Numbered from the stretch's first letter, positions 11,041-24,061 are shown. The stretch: 64,000 nucleotides of DNA from Capsicum annuum (GCF_002878395.1 NC_061111.1:30420469-30484468), one strand, 5' to 3'. The notes: generated by a model from the letters alone, not told the origin. A program made the numbers and translations.

Positions 11041-12470
11041 AACCAACGTACACCAATCACAGCCTTGAGTACAATCCAGCAAAAGACCCATCTAAACAAA
11101 CATCAAGAAAATCAAACCTTTATACACACACTAACAAAACAAAAAAAAAAAGTCAAAAACCTGAAATGCAAACATGAACCAGCAGTCATCAAATCCGAGA
11201 ACCAGTGCACACCCATTAAAGCACTCAGTATAATCCATCAAAATTTCCAAAGAAGAGAATCATCTAAACAAACAAACAAAAATCAAAGTTTTATGTATAC
11301 TCTTACTAAACCTCAACCACCAAAACCCCTTTAGGCCAGAACCAAGTACACCCATCTAAGCATTCAGTAGAATCCAATAAAAGCTCTAAAAAAGAGTCAT
11401 CCTAAACCTGAAAATGCAAACATGAACCCACCGTCACCAAATCCCAGAACCAGTGTGTACACTCATTAAAGCACTCAGTATAATCTACCAAAATTTCCAA
11501 AGAAGAGAATCATCCAAACAAACAAACAAACAAAGATCAAAACTTTATCCATACACCAACAAAGCACAACCAGCAAAACCCCTTTAGACCAAAACCAAGC
11601 AGACTCATCTAAGCACTTAGTACAATCAATACAACAACAACAAACCCAGTGTATTCCCACAAAGTGAGGTCTGGGGAGGGTAAGATGTACGCAGTCCATA
11701 CCGCTACCACCGAAGAAGTAGAGAGGTTGTTTCCGATAGACCCCCGGCTCAAGATAAAGAATACTAAACAAGGGGACTTAGTACAATCAATAAAAGCTCT
11801 AAAAAAGAGTAAACAGTTAAAGCATTATAACATGCTAAACACACATAAAGCAGTAGCTGAAAATACAAACATGAGCCCACCACCACCAAATCCCAGAACC
11901 AGTGTACACCCACTAAAGCATTCAGTACAATCCACCACAATCTCCCAAGAAGAGAATCATCCAAACAAACAAACAAAGACCAAAATTTTATGCATACACT
12001 AACAAAACCTCAACCACCAAAACCCATTTAATCCAAAAAACAAGTACCCCCATCTTTTTTTGAAAAAAAAAAAAAAAAAAGTACCCACATCGAACCACTC
12101 AGTACAATCCAATAAAAGCTCTAAAAAGAAATGTGTCATAAACAAAAATAAAAACTTTAAAACAAAGATAAAAGCAGTAGCTGAAAATGCAAATATGAGC
12201 ATACCATCACCAAATCCCAGAACCAGTGTATACCCATTAAAGCATTCAGTACAATCCCCCAAAATCCCAAGAAGAGAATCATCCAAACAAACCAACAAAG
12301 ATCAAGGCTTTAAGCATACACTAACAAAACCACAACAACCAAAACCCCTTTAGGCCAAAACCAATGTAGCTCTGGAAGAAAAGTGTCATGTTAAACTATA
12401 ACAAAAATTAAAAACTTTATAACAGATATAAAAGGGCGGTACCTGAAAATGCTAGATTCGATCTGCAAGT
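11041..12470. repeat. degenerate tandem repeat (about 250-320 bp unit, 4-5 copies)
   Basis: Landmarks recur at about 11160, 11407, 11852, 12177 and 12440: an (A)CCTGAAAATGCAAACATGA-like start, then CAAATCCCAGAACCAGTG, AAAGCACTCAGTA, GAGAATCATC(C/T)AAACAAAC, CTAACAAAACCTCAACCACC and CCAATAAAAGCTCT. Spacings are 247, 445, 325 and 263 bp; the 445-bp unit contains an RTE-tail insertion. The last copy runs into the candidate FEI leader exon, so the repeat includes the exon's donor boundary. Long simple C/A-rich open frames here are repeat artefacts. Confidence 0.85.
11632..11775 (-). mobile_element. RTE/TS-type tail inserted in the tandem repeat
   Basis: Minus-oriented tail from (CAA)n through GTCTGGGGAGGGTAAGATGT to AGACCCCCGGCTCAAGA. 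It is flanked by a 17-bp repeat ACTTAGTACAATCAATA at 11615-11631 and 11776-11792. It inserted into one repeat unit after the array formed, because the neighbouring units have the uninterrupted sequence. Confidence 0.85.
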
Positions 12471-12650
12471 GAGTAACCAACATTCAATTCCCAGCTACAC
12501 TCAAAACAAATAAAGGCCAGAAAGAGAGAGAAAGAAAGGAAGATAGGAAAATGGAACTTTGAGCTGTAAAGTTGCAAGTACAAAGATACATACAAAACAA
12601 CACATTACACAGAGAGAGAGAAAAAAAAAGAATAACACAAAAGCTTAAGC
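12441..12650 (-). other. candidate non-coding first exon of the FEI gene, with upstream TATA-like site
   Basis: On the minus strand a CT-rich leader-like stretch (TCTCTC tracts from about 12620 down) leads to ...CTAGCATTTTCAG followed by GTACCG. That is a good splice donor with the exon ending at about 12441. A TATA-like TATTATACA lies on the minus strand near 12685-12693. If joined to the acceptor near 6397, the leader intron is about 6 kb. Long leader introns are common in plant receptor kinases. The assignment is inferred from position and splice signals only. Confidence 0.45.
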
Positions 12651-12827
12651 CTATGACAGAGTGTTAATTTTGGCTGTTCTCTGTGTATAATAATTCCTCG
12701 TTCCCTATTAACTCAGCACATAAGCGAAATTAATTATTATTGCACAGTAGATTTTAGTAGCATGGACAACACACATTATGTTTTTTTAATAGTATGGATA
12801 AATAAAGATGACAAAGAAAATATTAAG

Positions 12828-12989
12828 AGGTTGTTTGGTTTGAGGTATAAAAAATTCAAGGAAGAAGTTATCTCGAAATAAAATAAAAGATCACTTAATC
12901 TCTTATTTGATTGGAGGGTTAATCCAACTCGGGATAACTAATCCCATATTAGTTATCCCGAGATAACAATTTTCCAACCAAAAGACCCT
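12828..12989. mobile_element. short MITE with internal palindrome
   Basis: Ends AGGTTGTTTGGTTTGAGG and TTCCAACCAAAAGACCCT are inverted repeats. The interior contains a near-perfect palindrome, CGGGATAACTAA ... TTAGTTATCCCG. It lies just upstream of the inferred FEI transcription start and could have contributed to the promoter. The target duplication is ambiguous. Confidence 0.65.
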
Positions 12990-15347
12990 AAAGTTATACA
13001 GTAACAATTTATCTTCATTTTTAATGAGTCTTGCATTTTTTAATTTAATAATAATTCAATTTTAAAATACTTTTTTCATAATTAATAGAATAATTTATAA
13101 ATAAATTATTTTAAATCATAAATTTAAAAAAAAAATGAAATTAAATTTTATGTTCAATTAAACTACATATCACATGAAATGGGACAAAAGAGTAAAAAAA
13201 AATATATTTGTTGTTTGAATTGAGTGTTGGTAGATTTGTGATTTTGAGGAAGAAAGGATAGTGTTGTGGAAATTAAAAGCGGATGAACCAATGAGATTGG
13301 AGTGGGTTGGCACGTGAGAGAGTGACTCTTCAAACGTGCGACCGACGCTTTGGTGTTTGGCGTGGGAGTGGTGGGGGATACAAGCTACAGGTATTTAATT
13401 TTGGTCGACCAACTTTTTTATCTCCATAAAATAAGAGCTTTATCGTTTGATTTATTGTATAAACAAAAATTCACTCTATTAACATGTTTGCTTTTGGAGT
13501 AAATTTTTGGAGAAATAAAAAAAAATAGTTTCTGTAATATATTTTCTTTTCAACAAACAGTTGAAAAAAATTAACCGTAAATACAAGACGGTTTATCAAT
13601 TCAAAAATATTACATTAGATAATAAAAAATATAGAGCAAAAAGTACACCTATAAAAATTGTATCATATTCAAAAAAATAAATTAAAAATAGCAAAAACTA
13701 CAAAATTGTCCATCTAAATATAAATTTCCATTAGTTTTCTTTTTTTTTTCTATAATTCTCGTCGAGTGTAATAGGAAATACTCTACAAATATTTGATGAA
13801 GACTGAATTATCAATTTTTGACTAACTTGAAGGATCAAGTTCAGTGCATGCAATTTTGGTTCTTTTCGATAAAGTTTTATATTGCAAATATAATTATATT
13901 TGACTTCTGATTTAAAATTGATGCGTTCATTATGCAGTAATATGTAAATTGAAATATGCATGAGAAATATAATATAAGAATTTGTGTGAATACATAAAGT
14001 AAAAGCATCTAAAACAAGGAGAAAATAAATCATTTAAATAACAGGACTTAAAATCACGATAATTCGTATTTGATTAATTAGTGAAGTTAAATATTTAGCA
14101 TTAAATATTACATTGGGTTGGTGAGTTGTTCTTCAATTTGAATCAAAGATCTATGTTTCAAGTTTTCGAATAAAGTTTGATGTGGTATGAAACCTTTACC
14201 ATCTAAAATGAAATTCTATTGTAAATGTGAATTAGTTAGACCCAAGTCAATATCAGTGTAGCAGAGAATCGAGGGTCATGTCGGTTTTGAATCATCATTT
14301 TTAAGTTGTAGCCGAGTAATTTCTTTTTCAAATATAACCACTTTAATAAGATAGAAGTTGCAGAAAATGTGTGTTCAAACATTTTTTTCAATTGACGTTG
14401 TAGTCTTGAAATACCTAAACTTCAAACAATTGTCTATATGGAGTTGTTGATAAAAAACTGTTTATTTGAAAATCACTTTTATAATTGCTAGTTTAACCGC
14501 ACATGTCTTGCACGTGTAACGTTTGATTATTTAAAATTAAATAATTTATCTATTACACAAATTTTTAATAAGTGTAAAACTTTAAATCACTTTTTCAAGA
14601 TTCTTCACACTTTATTATAATAATGTAAACATAAACATATATTTTAGTGTAACCACATATATATTTTACCACCAGAAGTTTCAAGTGATTGATGGATCAT
14701 CACTTTTGCGTTGCCATGCAGTACCCCTTTCCTTTGCTGCCAGAGGCTAGGAGAGACCCGCCAATTGAACCATATTTGTGGTACGGTTATTTTTTCTATA
14801 TTTAAAATTTTTCATTGTTTTTAAAGTCAAATCTTTGCAAAATCCTGGATTACATTCTTATTACGTACTTAAAACTTTTAAACAATCAAGATTTCTTAAA
14901 TTTTTCTTATTCTAACACTTTTATATTTATTTCTAAATTTTTCAAATCTTCTTAAAATCAAATTTAGTTGATTTGTAATTCTTAAACTAATGAAAAAAAG
15001 TATTCGTTGTCATTAATTCTGATGATTTCTAATAAGGAGAGGTTTTATCATAAATATATTTAATTAATTTTTAACTCTTAAATATTAGAAAAAATTAGTG
15101 AAAAGACGATTTTATCTAAAGTAAAGACTTTTAATGAATTGCAAAAAGTTCAAACAACATTTCTAAGGCCTTTCACACTTTTAATATATTATAGATATAG
15201 ATATAGATTATAGATTTTTGAAACGGTGCTTTTAAAAATAAGCAATTTGTGTTTGGTGAATTCATTTGAAAAGTGTTTTTGATAAACAGATTGTATTTGA
15301 CTAATCTTTTTCAAGAATTGCTTTTAGAGACAAATGACGAAAAAAAC
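12990..15347. other. AT-rich intergenic DNA, no gene seen
   Basis: No coding signal. 13230-13400 is less AT-rich and may be distal FEI promoter. 15215-15320 has AGCAATT/AAGTGTTTTTG words typical of degraded MITEs. A tract at 15190-15213 is a simple TATAGA repeat. Confidence 0.5.
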
Positions 15348-15579
15348 ATATATCAATGAACTCTTTTTTTAAAACAAGAATTGCATTAAAATAAATAAGG
15401 GAGATGTTTACCCGACATTTATCAGTCAGGATTTAGTACAAAAATTTATGAGTCTTATTCTGGGGAGAAGCATTACAGCGTTTAACACATCTAATAAAAT
15501 AAGTTTCCACTATGTCTGCCCACACAGCTTGGTGTGCACACATTGGTGGAACTTAAAAAAAAGTAGTCTCCGATTTGAT

Positions 15580-15990
15580 CTATGAGGCAACCCCCAACTT
15601 TGTCAGTGCATCAGCAACTCCATTATGTTCTCTATAGCAATGGGGCACTATCGAGCTTTCTAATCTTCTTAGTCTTGACCTACAATCATCAATAATTTTA
15701 CTATAGAGAAGATTACCCGAAGATAGCATAGACAAAACCTCAAAAGAGTCGATATTAATTTCAATGGGAACCAAATGATTAACCTCTACTAACTGTAAGC
15801 CTTCTTTGAGAGCTAAAAATTCCATATGATTGTTAGTAGATTAAGGAAAATCCTTACAAAAGCCCATAACCCAACCACTAGAGTTATTTCTCACTACCCC
15901 GACAATCCCACCTTTACCCAATTCCATAGACAAGACTTATCAGTGTTAAATTTGAACCTACTAGCATACCCCAATCTTGGGTAAGACGGA
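15580..15990 (-). pseudogene. LINE RNase H domain (RVT_3-like)
   Basis: The minus-strand translation shows GGIVGVVRNNSSGWVMGF, an in-frame stop, then ALKEGLQLVEV, NIDSFEVLSML and the terminal HCYREHNGVADALTK motif of plant LINE RNase H (REHN.VAD.L). The start of the domain (FNTDKSC, the usual N.DGSC) is in another frame. The solo LTR 15998-18404 separates this domain from the rest of ORF2. Confidence 0.85.
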
Positions 15991-15997
15991 CAACTAC

Positions 15998-18404
15998 TGT
16001 AAGAACTCATACTATACAAATGACATAGATGAGAAAATAAATCACTATATGAATGAAATTGCTAATTCTAATAAGAAGTTGTACAGACAATATCAAACCA
16101 ACTGGCCAAACTGATATAGATTACATGTGAAACTATGAATACATATGATAACTTTACAATGTATACAAAGCCTCGAAGAGAATCCATAATTTTACAACTA
16201 TCAAAATGTAAATGTTAAAGACTCGACTAGACCCAGAATCAACTTAGAGCTTACAACAGTCGTTGAGTATTTTTTGTTTCTATTAGAGAGATTTACTAGA
16301 ACTTGTACCTGCAACATGGAATGCTAGTCCCCCGAGGGACCTCGGTACGAAATAATGTACTAACTATGTAATGCATAAAGTAACCAGAAGTAAAATAAAA
16401 GATCAATGAAATCAGGGATCAATGTATAAATGCATAGATAAGGATGAATGGCCACTTTTACTTACACTCATGGAATCTTGTATATTACATACTTTTTTTT
16501 ACTTTAGTCTACTTTGCTTTATCATCTTTTGTAAGCCATGTGATACATATGACCAGATGATCTGTGGTAAAAGAGGACAACCTGTGCTAGACATTATACC
16601 CTTGAGATTAGAATCGACTCATGCTAGGTTTTTCTTTCACTGCTAGGATATTACCCGATAATGGGCTCGATCAATGCTACCTGTTTCTTTCACCACTGGA
16701 ATACCACCAATGAAATCATGTATTGGGAACGGCCCATCTAAGCTTTTTCCCTGAGCTACCATCCATATATAAACATATTTGTTTTACTTTATTTCTTTAA
16801 TCTTTGAGATTGTTATTTTGGTGACCACAATATTATTAAGCTTTGGGACTATAGACCAGTACTAAGAAATACGTGAATATGCACTTGAGGCAACAACAAT
16901 GAAGTAGCAAGCATTTTTAATAGCAATGTAATACCATGGATCTTAAATGACACAATCAGTACTTTGACATATCAAATGGAACATAGGTGCATGTCGAGTG
17001 AAGGCATCCAACTCAATCTAAAAGATAGGTTTTCTAGACAGCGATATTGTTAAATACTTAGAAAACAATATCAAATGAAAGGTACATAAACATGAGAACT
17101 ATGAGTATGTGGACAGATTTGATTTAGGGACAAATACATATTTCAAATAAGGAGATCAAACTATAGAATGGAACGAGTAGAAATTTTGCGAGGTAACATT
17201 ATAGACTACGACAATAAAAGTGATGTCCAATGAAATGAACATATAAATGTGTGAGAAAATAAAGTATGTTATCAAATAGACAATTAAACAAAGTTGGTAG
17301 TAAATGGGCAGATTGCGAACCTAACATATGAGCACACTTACCATGTGTAATCTAGGGTCTTATTGACATGTAGAAGAGGACATTAGACAAGGGTTTGAAT
17401 GGAAGTTTAAATATACAAATCTAGTAATAAACACATATTTAAAGTACTTTGACACATTTGTGAGATCATAGAAAGTAGGAACAAGGTCATTAGTAATGTT
17501 GAAACATACATCATGTCTATATACCCTTTACTAGGGATAACACTTAGGAAGCTCACTTTTTTTGTAGTAATATGAGAATTCATGCCAAAGAATATGGAAT
17601 TGAATAGTCTTACATACCTTGTTGTCCAGCTACGGTGCTACGGTGAATTTAACTTCTCCCCTTCGGATGAGTTAGCCTCTAACCCTTTAAAGGGGAATCC
17701 TTTTGGCCGACTTTCTTGGCTAATTTTGGGCCATAAATGGTCAAGTAGGTGATGCAACTACTTTTCCATTTACTTGGGCTCTGTGGACTCAATACTTGTT
17801 GGGCCTTGGCTGCCGATTCTTCTCATATTCTTTCATTAAGTTTGGGCCAAAATTAATTCAAGTAGGTAGTGATGTACTTGGATAAATAATTTGGTCAAAG
17901 GAGTCTTATTTGGTGATGCACCTACTTAGTTCTTAGGTTGGTTAATAACTCAAAGTAGGTGATGCACCTATTTGTCACCTACCCTACTAGTTTAATTTAA
18001 GTCAAACAAGCAGCTCACTGACTTTATTTCATTTTTCAAATCTTAATCCTTTCTACTTACTTAACATTTATTTATACTAGGTCATTTAGAACCTTAAAAT
18101 AGAATGTCACCGTGTTATCTCGTTTCAACTACTTTCATTAGGGTTAACTTGGTGTATACATGCTAAAATATTTGGGGTATTTCAATACCATTCAAACTGT
18201 TTTAAACGATCGATCACTTAATAAACTTGGTTCCTTTAAACTATACAATAAGACTACCTCAAGCTTCAATATAAATTGAAATAGTGTAAGTAGAATACTG
18301 GTTGTACTTTAACATCAACCACCACCTTTTACCATCTCAAGTTTAAATATTTTGTCGATTCACTTAGTCATATATGTATGTGTTGGAAGGTATAGGGTGT
18401 TACA
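15998..18404 (-). mobile_element. candidate solo LTR (about 2.4 kb) inserted in the LINE
   Basis: On the minus strand it starts TGTAACACCCTATACCTTCC and ends GAGTTCTTACA, giving TG...CA termini. It separates two parts of one LINE ORF. Flanking pentamers ACTAC and CCCAC match at 3 of 5. There is no gag or pol. Size and the TGTAACACCC start fit chromovirus (Del/Tekay-like) LTRs. The interior has repeated GTAGGTGATGCACCTA-like words at 17740-17975. Confidence 0.6.
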
Positions 18405-18699
18405 CCCACCTTCCCAGGGGGAATTCCATTTCATATTGATGTCTAGTGTACGCAGATGAGGTCTGATGGGGTTAGCTAAAAGAGTGAATTCTACAGTTTC
18501 GACATAAAGCTGGTGGAAAGAAGGCTTATCCCTTTTCTTGTTAAAGATATTTCGATTCCTATTTTTTCATATTCCCCAAAGACTGAAGGAAGAATGTTGT
18601 GCTAGTCGAGGATATGACCGTAGTTAGTATTCTTGAGTTTAAAGTGTCTGCCCAATTGAGAAGGTAAAGATTAGCTAGACCAAAACCATTCACTTTAAA

Positions 18700-18999
18700 T
18701 CATTTTGAAAATATAAAAGCCCAGAAATCATATATAATGGGACATTCAAAGAAAATATGAATGATATCCTCGATGTGATGGTTACAAATAGGGCAGTTAG
18801 GGCTGATGGGGATGCCCATTTTAGAGAGATTGTAAGAGGTAGGCAATCTATTGTGTTGGGCTAAACAAAGTAAAGTCTTAATTTTAGGAGGGCAATTAAC
18901 TTTCCAATCCATGGAACGACCCCTAGAGAGTGTTTCTATGGGCCTGGCAAGCCTTAAAAAAAGGGTATAGGTACTTTTACTAGAGAAAACGCTACTCAT
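18700..18999 (-). pseudogene. LINE zf-RVT region
   Basis: The open frame carries DWKVNCPPKIKTLLCLAQHNRLPT, shown here only in part, and the zf-RVT signature CPICNHHIEDIIHIFFECP. This is the zinc-binding region between reverse transcriptase and RNase H in plant LINE ORF2. It is uninterrupted for 99 codons. The downstream part toward 18405 is decayed. Confidence 0.9.
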
Positions 19000-19749
19000 T
19001 TAATCCCCAAATGAGTCGATCATAGGAGATTTTGGGGTTGATTCTAAAGGAATATTTGACGTTGAGAATTAGTTCTGGGGGGAATTGCTGGAAGAGATCA
19101 TTAAACCCTAATTCCCACCATTCCAGGCCTCTGGAAGCTTTAGGTTGGCCTGAAAGATACTAAGTGATCCTTGGATAAAAATTCTCAAGGGATCCATATG
19201 GTGGATTCATTTGTCCACCTGGAAGTTGATTATGTCCCCTTTATGAATAACCTATTGGGTTCCTTGCCTGTAGCATTCACCACCCAAGTGGATATTTTTT
19301 CAGATTCTGGAGGTACGAGGCTTGCAAAGGGATTGTTTTTTTTGTTGTACTTGCTTTTAAGAATGCAAGCCTAAAGGCTATTAGGAATATGGTAATACCT
19401 CCAAGTTAGACCGGTTAACATGGTATTATTTTTAGGTAAGCTTTCTGCATACCTAGTCCACCTTCCTTATTGGAGAAGGTAAGTATATCCCAGTTATGCA
19501 TTATTTTTTCTCTATCGTAGTGCCCCATATAAAATTTCTTCGAGTTCTATCAGCGATAGAAAGGATTTTACTGGGGAGAGAGATATCTTATATAACATGG
19601 GTAGTAATGTTGTTGAAGAATGATTTGGCAAGAGTGACCCTATTAGCCATTCTAAGGAAGTTGGTCTTCTAGTCAACCAATTTGGTGTTGAGATTATCAT
19701 CTATAAATTGGAAGACTCTATTGCAAGGTCTCTTGTTCAAGATAGAAAA

Positions 19750-20860
19750 CTCCAAGAATTTTTCAAAGGACTCAGTGGCTTAAATAGAGATGAGGTAACA
19801 ATAGGAGTTGCTTCTCAGGGGGGCAGTTCCTAGAGAAAAACACTTTGGATTTAAAGTGATTGATTTTTTTACTAGAGTGGTGACTGAAACACTGAATAAT
19901 ATTGCTAATAGTGGAATAATTTCTTTCAATGGACTTAGCAAAAAGGGTCAGATCATCAACAAAGAATAAGTGGGAAATAGGAGGGCCCCCTAACTGATGG
20001 AATAGGGTGTCAGTTTAGGATATCCACTTCATGCTCAATTTTCCTAGAGAGGAGTATCATGCACATGATAAAAAGGTAAGGGGAAATGGGGTCCCACTGT
20101 CTGATACCTCTAGTGCGATTAAAGAAAACAGTCTTCCCCCCATTGATAAGTATAAAGATAAAGGAGGAAAAGATACATGACATGATGAAGGAAGTAAGTC
20201 TGGAAGGGATATCGAAGAAATAAAGGGCCTGGCTAGTGAAAAAACATTTCAACCTATCAAATGCCTTTTTCAGGTCAATCATAAGAACCAATACTAGCCT
20301 ACATTCTTTTCATCTTCTAAAAGTAGGAGATAACCTCTTGGACAATAATGACATTATCAGAGGTCCTTCTATTAGGAAGCAAATTGGCTTAGCTTTGACC
20401 AATTATCTTAGTCAGGTGGGGTGTGAGCCTCCTAGGTATTATCTTGGTAATGAGTTTGTACTGGGTATTGCACAAATCAATGGATCTAAAATTCTTCAGG
20501 TTGGAAGTATTAGAGCATTTAGGAATCAGGCAAAGGTAAGTAGAATTGACTTTAGCTTCTATGGAACAAGAGCTAAAAGTATCAGGACATAACTTAATAA
20601 TAGCCTAACCCATAATATCCCAATATCTTTAGTACATGAAGGGGTGAATACCATCAGTCCTAGAGGCCTTGTTGGGTTTAAAAGAGAAGAGGGTTCTCCT
20701 GATCTTATCAGGATAAGGGAAGCTATCAAGAAGGTCACAGTCCTCATTCTTTATGGAACCCCTGGAGGAGACATTAGATTAATATTTAAGGGTGGAGGAC
20801 AAATGATCACTACTAAAAAGACTGATATAGAAGGAGAGAATATATGATTTAGTATCCTTA
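19750..20860 (-). pseudogene. LINE reverse transcriptase domain
   Basis: Recognisable blocks on the minus strand: VLMIDLKKAFDRL (about 20290-20250), NRTRGIRQWDPISPYLFIMC (about 20120-20060) and LFFVDDLTLFAKS (about 19970-19935). The RQGDP motif has Gly changed to Trp, and the catalytic box reads FVDD instead of the usual FADD. Frame changes between blocks make it non-functional. Confidence 0.9.
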
Positions 20861-20899
20861 TAGGAAAATAGCTAGTTGTCACTCTCTTTTAAGGGCATT

Positions 20900-22160
20900 G
20901 ATCAAATTCCTCCCCCTCCTGCTCAGATTGGAGTATGGAAAAATCTAGTATTAGAATCCCCTTTTATGAGCCAATTAATTTTGGAATTCAGGCGCTAGAA
21001 TTCCTGTTTTTGTCTGAGAATGAGGCTAAAGTTTTTGGTGAGTCTTCTCTCAAGCTCTTGAAGGTAGTATCTGTGGGGATAGTTAGGAGATTTTTCGATT
21101 CCTGCTAGTCTAGCAAGAATTTGTCTCTTATGGTGGGAGATGTTACCAAAAGTGACTTTATTCTAAGTCTTAACTTGAGATTCAAAATGAGTGATAACCT
21201 TAGTGAGAGTGATATTTGTATCAAAGAAATCTTTGACAATATGAATGAAATTAGGGTGGGATCACCACATAGATTCTACCCTAAATGGTTTGTCTAACCT
21301 ATAAGGGGATCTCTGAAGATTCACAAGGAAGGGGCAGTGGTTAGAGTGGATTTTGAGGAAGTAGTTGTGGCCTTTAGGAAGAGATGGAGCCAAGCCTCAT
21401 TGGCAAGATATCTATCTAGTCTCTTAAGGATGAAGCCCCTCCTATTTATATATTTCTTATTAGTCCAAGTAAACTTGCTACCTTTAAAACCAAGATCAAT
21501 AAGATTATATTGATTAATACAGTTTTAGAAGGCACCGACCTTAGTATTATTAATACAGTGGCCCCTAAATTTTTCAGAATCTCTAAGGACTTCATTGAAG
21601 TCTCCCCTATAAGCCAAGGATCATTGTAAAGTATATAATCGTGTTAGAAAAGTCAGTAAGATTAGCCTAGAAGGACTGCCTATCCTTAAAACTAGCATAG
21701 ATAACACTAAGAAATCAAGAAGAAGGTGGGTTAGTTACCTTGACAACTATATAGACACCTTGAGGGAAGACAACAATATCTTGGATGCCTAAAGAAATAT
21801 TATACCACATAACAACAATCCCACCAGAATTACCAGTGGCAGGGAATTAGATTTGGCTATTATAGCCCAAAATCTCAATAAGAGTCTTATGATCATTCAT
21901 CCCAGACACAAGGAGGGACAGAAGAGTGGGCCTGTGAATGTTGGCCATAGTATGACGGTGCCTTCTGAATTTGGAAATAGCCTTCATTATCTTTGCTCTT
22001 TCTCTCAATTCCACTAATAGTAGAAAGAGAGACTGGTCTGGTAGACTCATTGGGTTTTATGGTTGGGGAAGGTCCCCAAAGATTTTCACAAAAACTGGAC
22101 CCTCTGTCAAGAGGTTTGGTATTTTGGAAGGAAAGAAATAGAGGCTTTGACTTATATTAT
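20900..22160 (-). pseudogene. LINE endonuclease domain
   Basis: The minus strand shows IHRPTLLSLLVSGMNDHKTL, EILGYNSQI, an in-frame stop and then GNSGGIVVMWYNIS, matching the plant L1 apurinic-like endonuclease block 'SGGI.L.W'. The domain is split from ORF1 by the solo LTR at 22161-24061. Several stops follow. Confidence 0.8.
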
Positions 22161-24061
22161 TATCACACCCCATTTTTTAACCAAAAAATATCATTTTAAA
22201 GTTTGAAAGAGTTTTTATTATTAAGTGACAAAATAAAGATTTGTTTCGAAAAGGACATTTTATATTCAAAACTCAGAGTCACCACTTGGCATAAATCGGG
22301 TGTGTCAAGTCACCCTTGGATATCCTCTTTCAAAATGGTTTTGATTCTTTAAAACTGATTCATGAATAGAGATTCTGGTTAAGGAATTATGTTGACCGGT
22401 GGGAAGGTGTTAGGCACCCCTCGATCCCGTGGTTCGACCACAATCGTTTGGTGGAGCATATCGAGTAATTTGACACTATGAATGCATAAACCACACAAAA
22501 CACACAAAATAATAAATCAAACAAACAAATTAAAATAAGTCCAAAAACAAAGTGTTCAGTCCAATTATACAGCACGAAATAAAAGGTACTGAAAAGTAAA
22601 CCTATATTAATCCTAAACTATGCTTCAATGATTTACCCCATACCTCGGGCCTTGATCAAGAGCCTCCTCTGCATACATGATACTTCGGGGCATTCCCCAG
22701 TGAATAAGTACAATGTGACCTTGGGGAATTTTCCGACGAATGAATACATTTGATGAAATGTGATAAAAGTGGAGAACTCACCCAACAAAGACATTTACAC
22801 ATTCAATGATATAGAATCCTATGAGGTCCCTACCCAAAATCTAAAATTTGCCTATCGATGTCGACCTAAAACATGATACTACCGAATTCAACAATATTCA
22901 TCAATTAATCAAAATACAATGATTCATTTTCATTAAGATCGATCCCTCCCCGAATTATATTTTAACACACAAAATTTCCATATAAAATAGTTATCCACCA
23001 TATTAACATCAAACTTATGTCACGATCAATTATTCACTATCAAACAACACCAAACATCGACTAAATTATCCAAAAAAATAACCGTGATAACAAATCACAT
23101 CCATAATCACACAAAATTAAAATAAAAGGAGAGATGAGAGAACCAGATTCCTGTAGGTTTGGACAAAATTGGAGGTGAACTATGGTTGAGTTAACTGTTT
23201 TTGCGTCATTGGAGCTCCGACGGTGATCGAGAACAAAGAATAAATGATGGTAGTACGTTTCCAGCCAGTTTTTCGCTCAAAATCAACCAAAATAGAGTGA
23301 GATCTGAATTGTGATGGTACTAGCATTAATGTTTGGTCATTGGTTTCGGTTATTGCCGGAGCTCCGACAAGATCTGGTCGTCAAAATGGGCTTCTCCTTG
23401 CTGTTTCACTCAATCACCAATCTCTCTCCTCTCTTGTATTTACTGATTTTCCACCATGTGTTATTGTTATATCTATTAAATAAATCTCGAGAATGGATCT
23501 AAAAAATGGTGGTTCATCGCCATCTCCCCCTAATTTTGTATGTGTATGCGTGAATCTCCCTTAAATGTGAATTGTCTCCCTTTTATATGTGAGTGTAGTG
23601 TGTGAATTTATTGTATAAGATAAGAGTGATGTGTGTATGGGTGGATATTGTGGGGATGAGAGCATTTGTGAGTGTTTTGGTGTGATCTAGTGAGCTCCCT
23701 TGATTGTGTGGGTTGTCTGTGTATTTATCTAGTGAGGTTTTTGTATGTGAGGTATGAGTGTATTTTTAGTAGGTCCCTTTTTTTAGCATTAGTTATGGAA
23801 AAGATAAGAACAAAATATGATGTGATGGGGGGTGAGGTAGGAGGGTAGGGTATGGGGTGGTGATTCATCAAAATTTAATATGAAAAGGTTGTTAGTTTGT
23901 TCAAATTGGGATTATGTGGGAATTTAGGGATAAAATTTATTTAGAGTTGGTTATTATTTGTTTCCTTGTGGGTAAAGTGTAGAATGGGTGAAGGTACATG
24001 GAAAGATGAGCTAAAAATAAATAAAATTGAACTTCAGGAAGGACAAAATTAAGTGTCTACA
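22161..24061 (-). mobile_element. solo LTR, same family as the nested element at 27980-39479
   Basis: On the plus strand it runs from TATCACACCCCATTTTTTAA to AATTAAGTGTCTACA. Internal blocks (CAGAGTCACCACTTGGCATA, GGTGTTAGGCACCCCTCGAT, TTCAGTCCAATTATACAG) match the 27980 and 36869 LTRs in order. Flanks ATTAT (22156-22160) and GTTAT (24062-24066) match at 4 of 5. It is shorter (1.9 kb against 2.6 kb) through internal deletions. Confidence 0.85.

Noticed and set aside
11065..12353. Several 70-117 codon frames, Lys/Gln/Pro rich
   Set aside because: They follow the tandem repeat and the RTE tail in it; the opposite strand is equally open. Low-complexity artefacts.
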